Source of the DNA: an uncultured bacterium
GTDB taxonomy: Bacteria > Bacillota > Clostridia > Oscillospirales > Acutalibacteraceae
Direction: 5' to 3'
Length of the DNA: 6,803 nucleotides
NCBI GenBank assembly: GCA_905215055.1
Contig: CAJMOH010000086.1
Coordinates: forward strand, 1 to 6,803
This document shows positions 6,060-6,803 of this stretch, in pieces. The notes under the pieces were generated by a model, which was given only the letters and a program-made list of their open reading frames with translations, was not told the origin of the DNA and did not search any database. Position 1 is the stretch's first letter. Each line of letters begins with the position of its first letter. The position numbers and the translations under genes are program-made.

Positions 6060-6119
6060 GAATTCTTCCTCCTTCTGTCCAATGGATTACAAAAGTGTGA
6101 CAAAGGATATTTAAGAAAC

Positions 6120-6157
6120 AAAGGCGCTCTTCTATCTATTCTTAGAAAAGCGCCCTT
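6120..6157 (-). terminator. intercistronic stem-loop between binding protein and permease genes
   Basis: In minus-strand RNA, AAGGGCGCTTTTCTA (6157-6143) pairs with TAGAAGAGCGCCTTT (6134-6120) over 15 positions, two of them G-U wobbles, with an eight-base loop; TTTGTTTCTT follows. In the plus-strand RNA the two wobbles become mismatches, so the structure belongs to the minus-strand operon. It lies about 50 bases after the binding-protein stop codon. It probably acts as a partial terminator or 3' mRNA stabiliser that keeps binding protein above permease levels, as in other sugar importers (inference). Confidence 0.75.
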
Positions 6158-6206
6158 GCTCTCAAACGTTTTTCAGTTCAATCAAAGCGCTGGAATCACG
6201 CTGAAA

Positions 6207-6803
6207 TCAGCCTTCAGCCAAGAACTCCTCAATGCCTGCCAGGATCTCCTGACCGCCCATGGAGTTCCACTGCTCCACATAGGTGTCAAAGGCGGAGATG
6301 TCCTGGGCGCCGGTCATCACAGACAGAACCATCTGGTCCTCCAGGTCCTGCAGCTGAGTCCAATACTGGTCGAACACGTCAATGGTATAATACAGCACGG
6401 AACGGACTTCCTTATCAGGTTCCTCGGTCGCGAAGGGCCGGTCGCCGATCAGCAGAGCGGTCAAACGGTTGAACTGGCCGTTGTTGGTGTTCACGTCCAT
6501 GTCGGTGACATGCAGCATCTCGTTGGGATCGTAGTCCTCAGAGATAACCTCGGGGATGGACAGAATATCGGTGTACAGGTTCTTGTACAGGCTGCCGGGA
6601 ATGTTGTAATCCTCAGCGGTGGCTTCGTCCTTCAGGACCTTGTAAATGGCCTCGTATTCGTACTCGCACTCGTCCATAGCGGCCATGGTGTTCCGCACGG
6701 GCCACCAGCCGATGGCCACGGAGGTGTCCATGATGGACTCGTCGCGGACCAGAGAGTTGTTGGCGATCACAACAGCCTGCTTCACTTCCTCAGAAGCGTC
6801 GGC
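6207..6803 (-). CDS. extracellular sugar-binding lipoprotein (LplA/YtcQ-like), C-terminal part
   Basis: The reading frame is open from the right edge of the window to a stop at 6207, giving 198 C-terminal residues. The start, signal peptide and lipobox lie outside. Family binding proteins are about 500 residues, so roughly 40 percent is seen. It contains VIANNSLVRDES, GWWPVRNTMAAMDECEYEYEAIYKVL, then LLIGDRPFATEEPDKEV and the acidic end LSVMTGAQDISAFDTYVEQW ... GGQEILAGIEEFLAEG. The last part (TG, then D..F..YV.QW...GG..I) is the usual closing helix pattern of LplA-type binding proteins. It is acidic and Trp/Tyr-rich, as expected for a secreted sugar binder. It is the first of the three visible operon genes and is followed by a stem-loop and two permeases. 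The apparent GTG at 6785 is internal to the gene, not a start. Confidence 0.85.
   Translation of the reverse strand, partial: ADASEEVKQAVVIANNSLVRDESIMDTSVAIGWWPVRNTMAAMDECEYEYEAIYKVLKDEATAEDYNIPGSLYKNLYTDILSIPEVISEDYDPNEMLHVTDMDVNTNNGQFNRLTALLIGDRPFATEEPDKEVRSVLYYTIDVFDQYWTQLQDLEDQMVLSVMTGAQDISAFDTYVEQWNSMGGQEILAGIEEFLAEG

Overview
The window looks like a chromosomal segment of a GC-rich, low-GC-phylum relative (Firmicutes), most likely in or near the Oscillospiraceae / Clostridium cluster IV. The grounds are strong AGGAGG-type ribosome binding sites before almost every gene, a GC-rich third codon position, intrinsic terminators, a LplABC/YtcP-type sugar transporter, and phage head proteins that resemble those of gut clostridial prophages. 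The genus is inference.

Region 1 (1-2807, minus strand) is a compact phage head module. In transcription order it holds a portal protein, an HK97-type prohead protease with an unusual cysteine cluster, a small putative capsid cement protein, and the N-terminal 117 residues of a major capsid protein that runs off the left edge. Portal and protease overlap by 4 bases (ATGA). The other genes are 20-33 bases apart, each with its own strong ribosome binding site. No terminase gene precedes the portal; host-like genes begin there on the other strand. The module therefore ends, or is truncated, at about 2.8-2.95 kb.

Region 2 (2808-3058) is a divergent intergenic region. It holds a good plus-strand sigma-A-type promoter (TTGATT, 17 bases, TAAGAT) for the TM2 genes. 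It also holds a strong inverted repeat that pairs better in minus-strand RNA, with no obvious gene for it to terminate.

Region 3 (3059-4094, plus strand) encodes two tandem paralogous TM2-domain membrane proteins. The first is short (110 aa). The second (223 aa) carries a long proline-rich acidic leader with PQYGA-like repeats. Two bidirectional-looking terminators (4115-4146 and 4171-4200) separate this pair from the convergent sugar-transport operon.

Region 4 (4231-6803, minus strand) is a carbohydrate ABC uptake operon: the C-terminal part of a solute-binding protein, then two permeases of the LplB and LplC/YtcP types. A stem-loop lies between the binding-protein gene and the first permease, as expected where the binding protein is made in excess. 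No ATPase gene is visible, consistent with use of a shared MsmX-like ATPase or one outside the window.

No tRNA, rRNA, CRISPR array, integrase or insertion sequence was recognised. Nothing here is clearly a new system. The points most worth a second look are the terminase-less head module, the cysteine-rich protease, the misplaced terminator-like palindrome, and the TM2 paralog pair.
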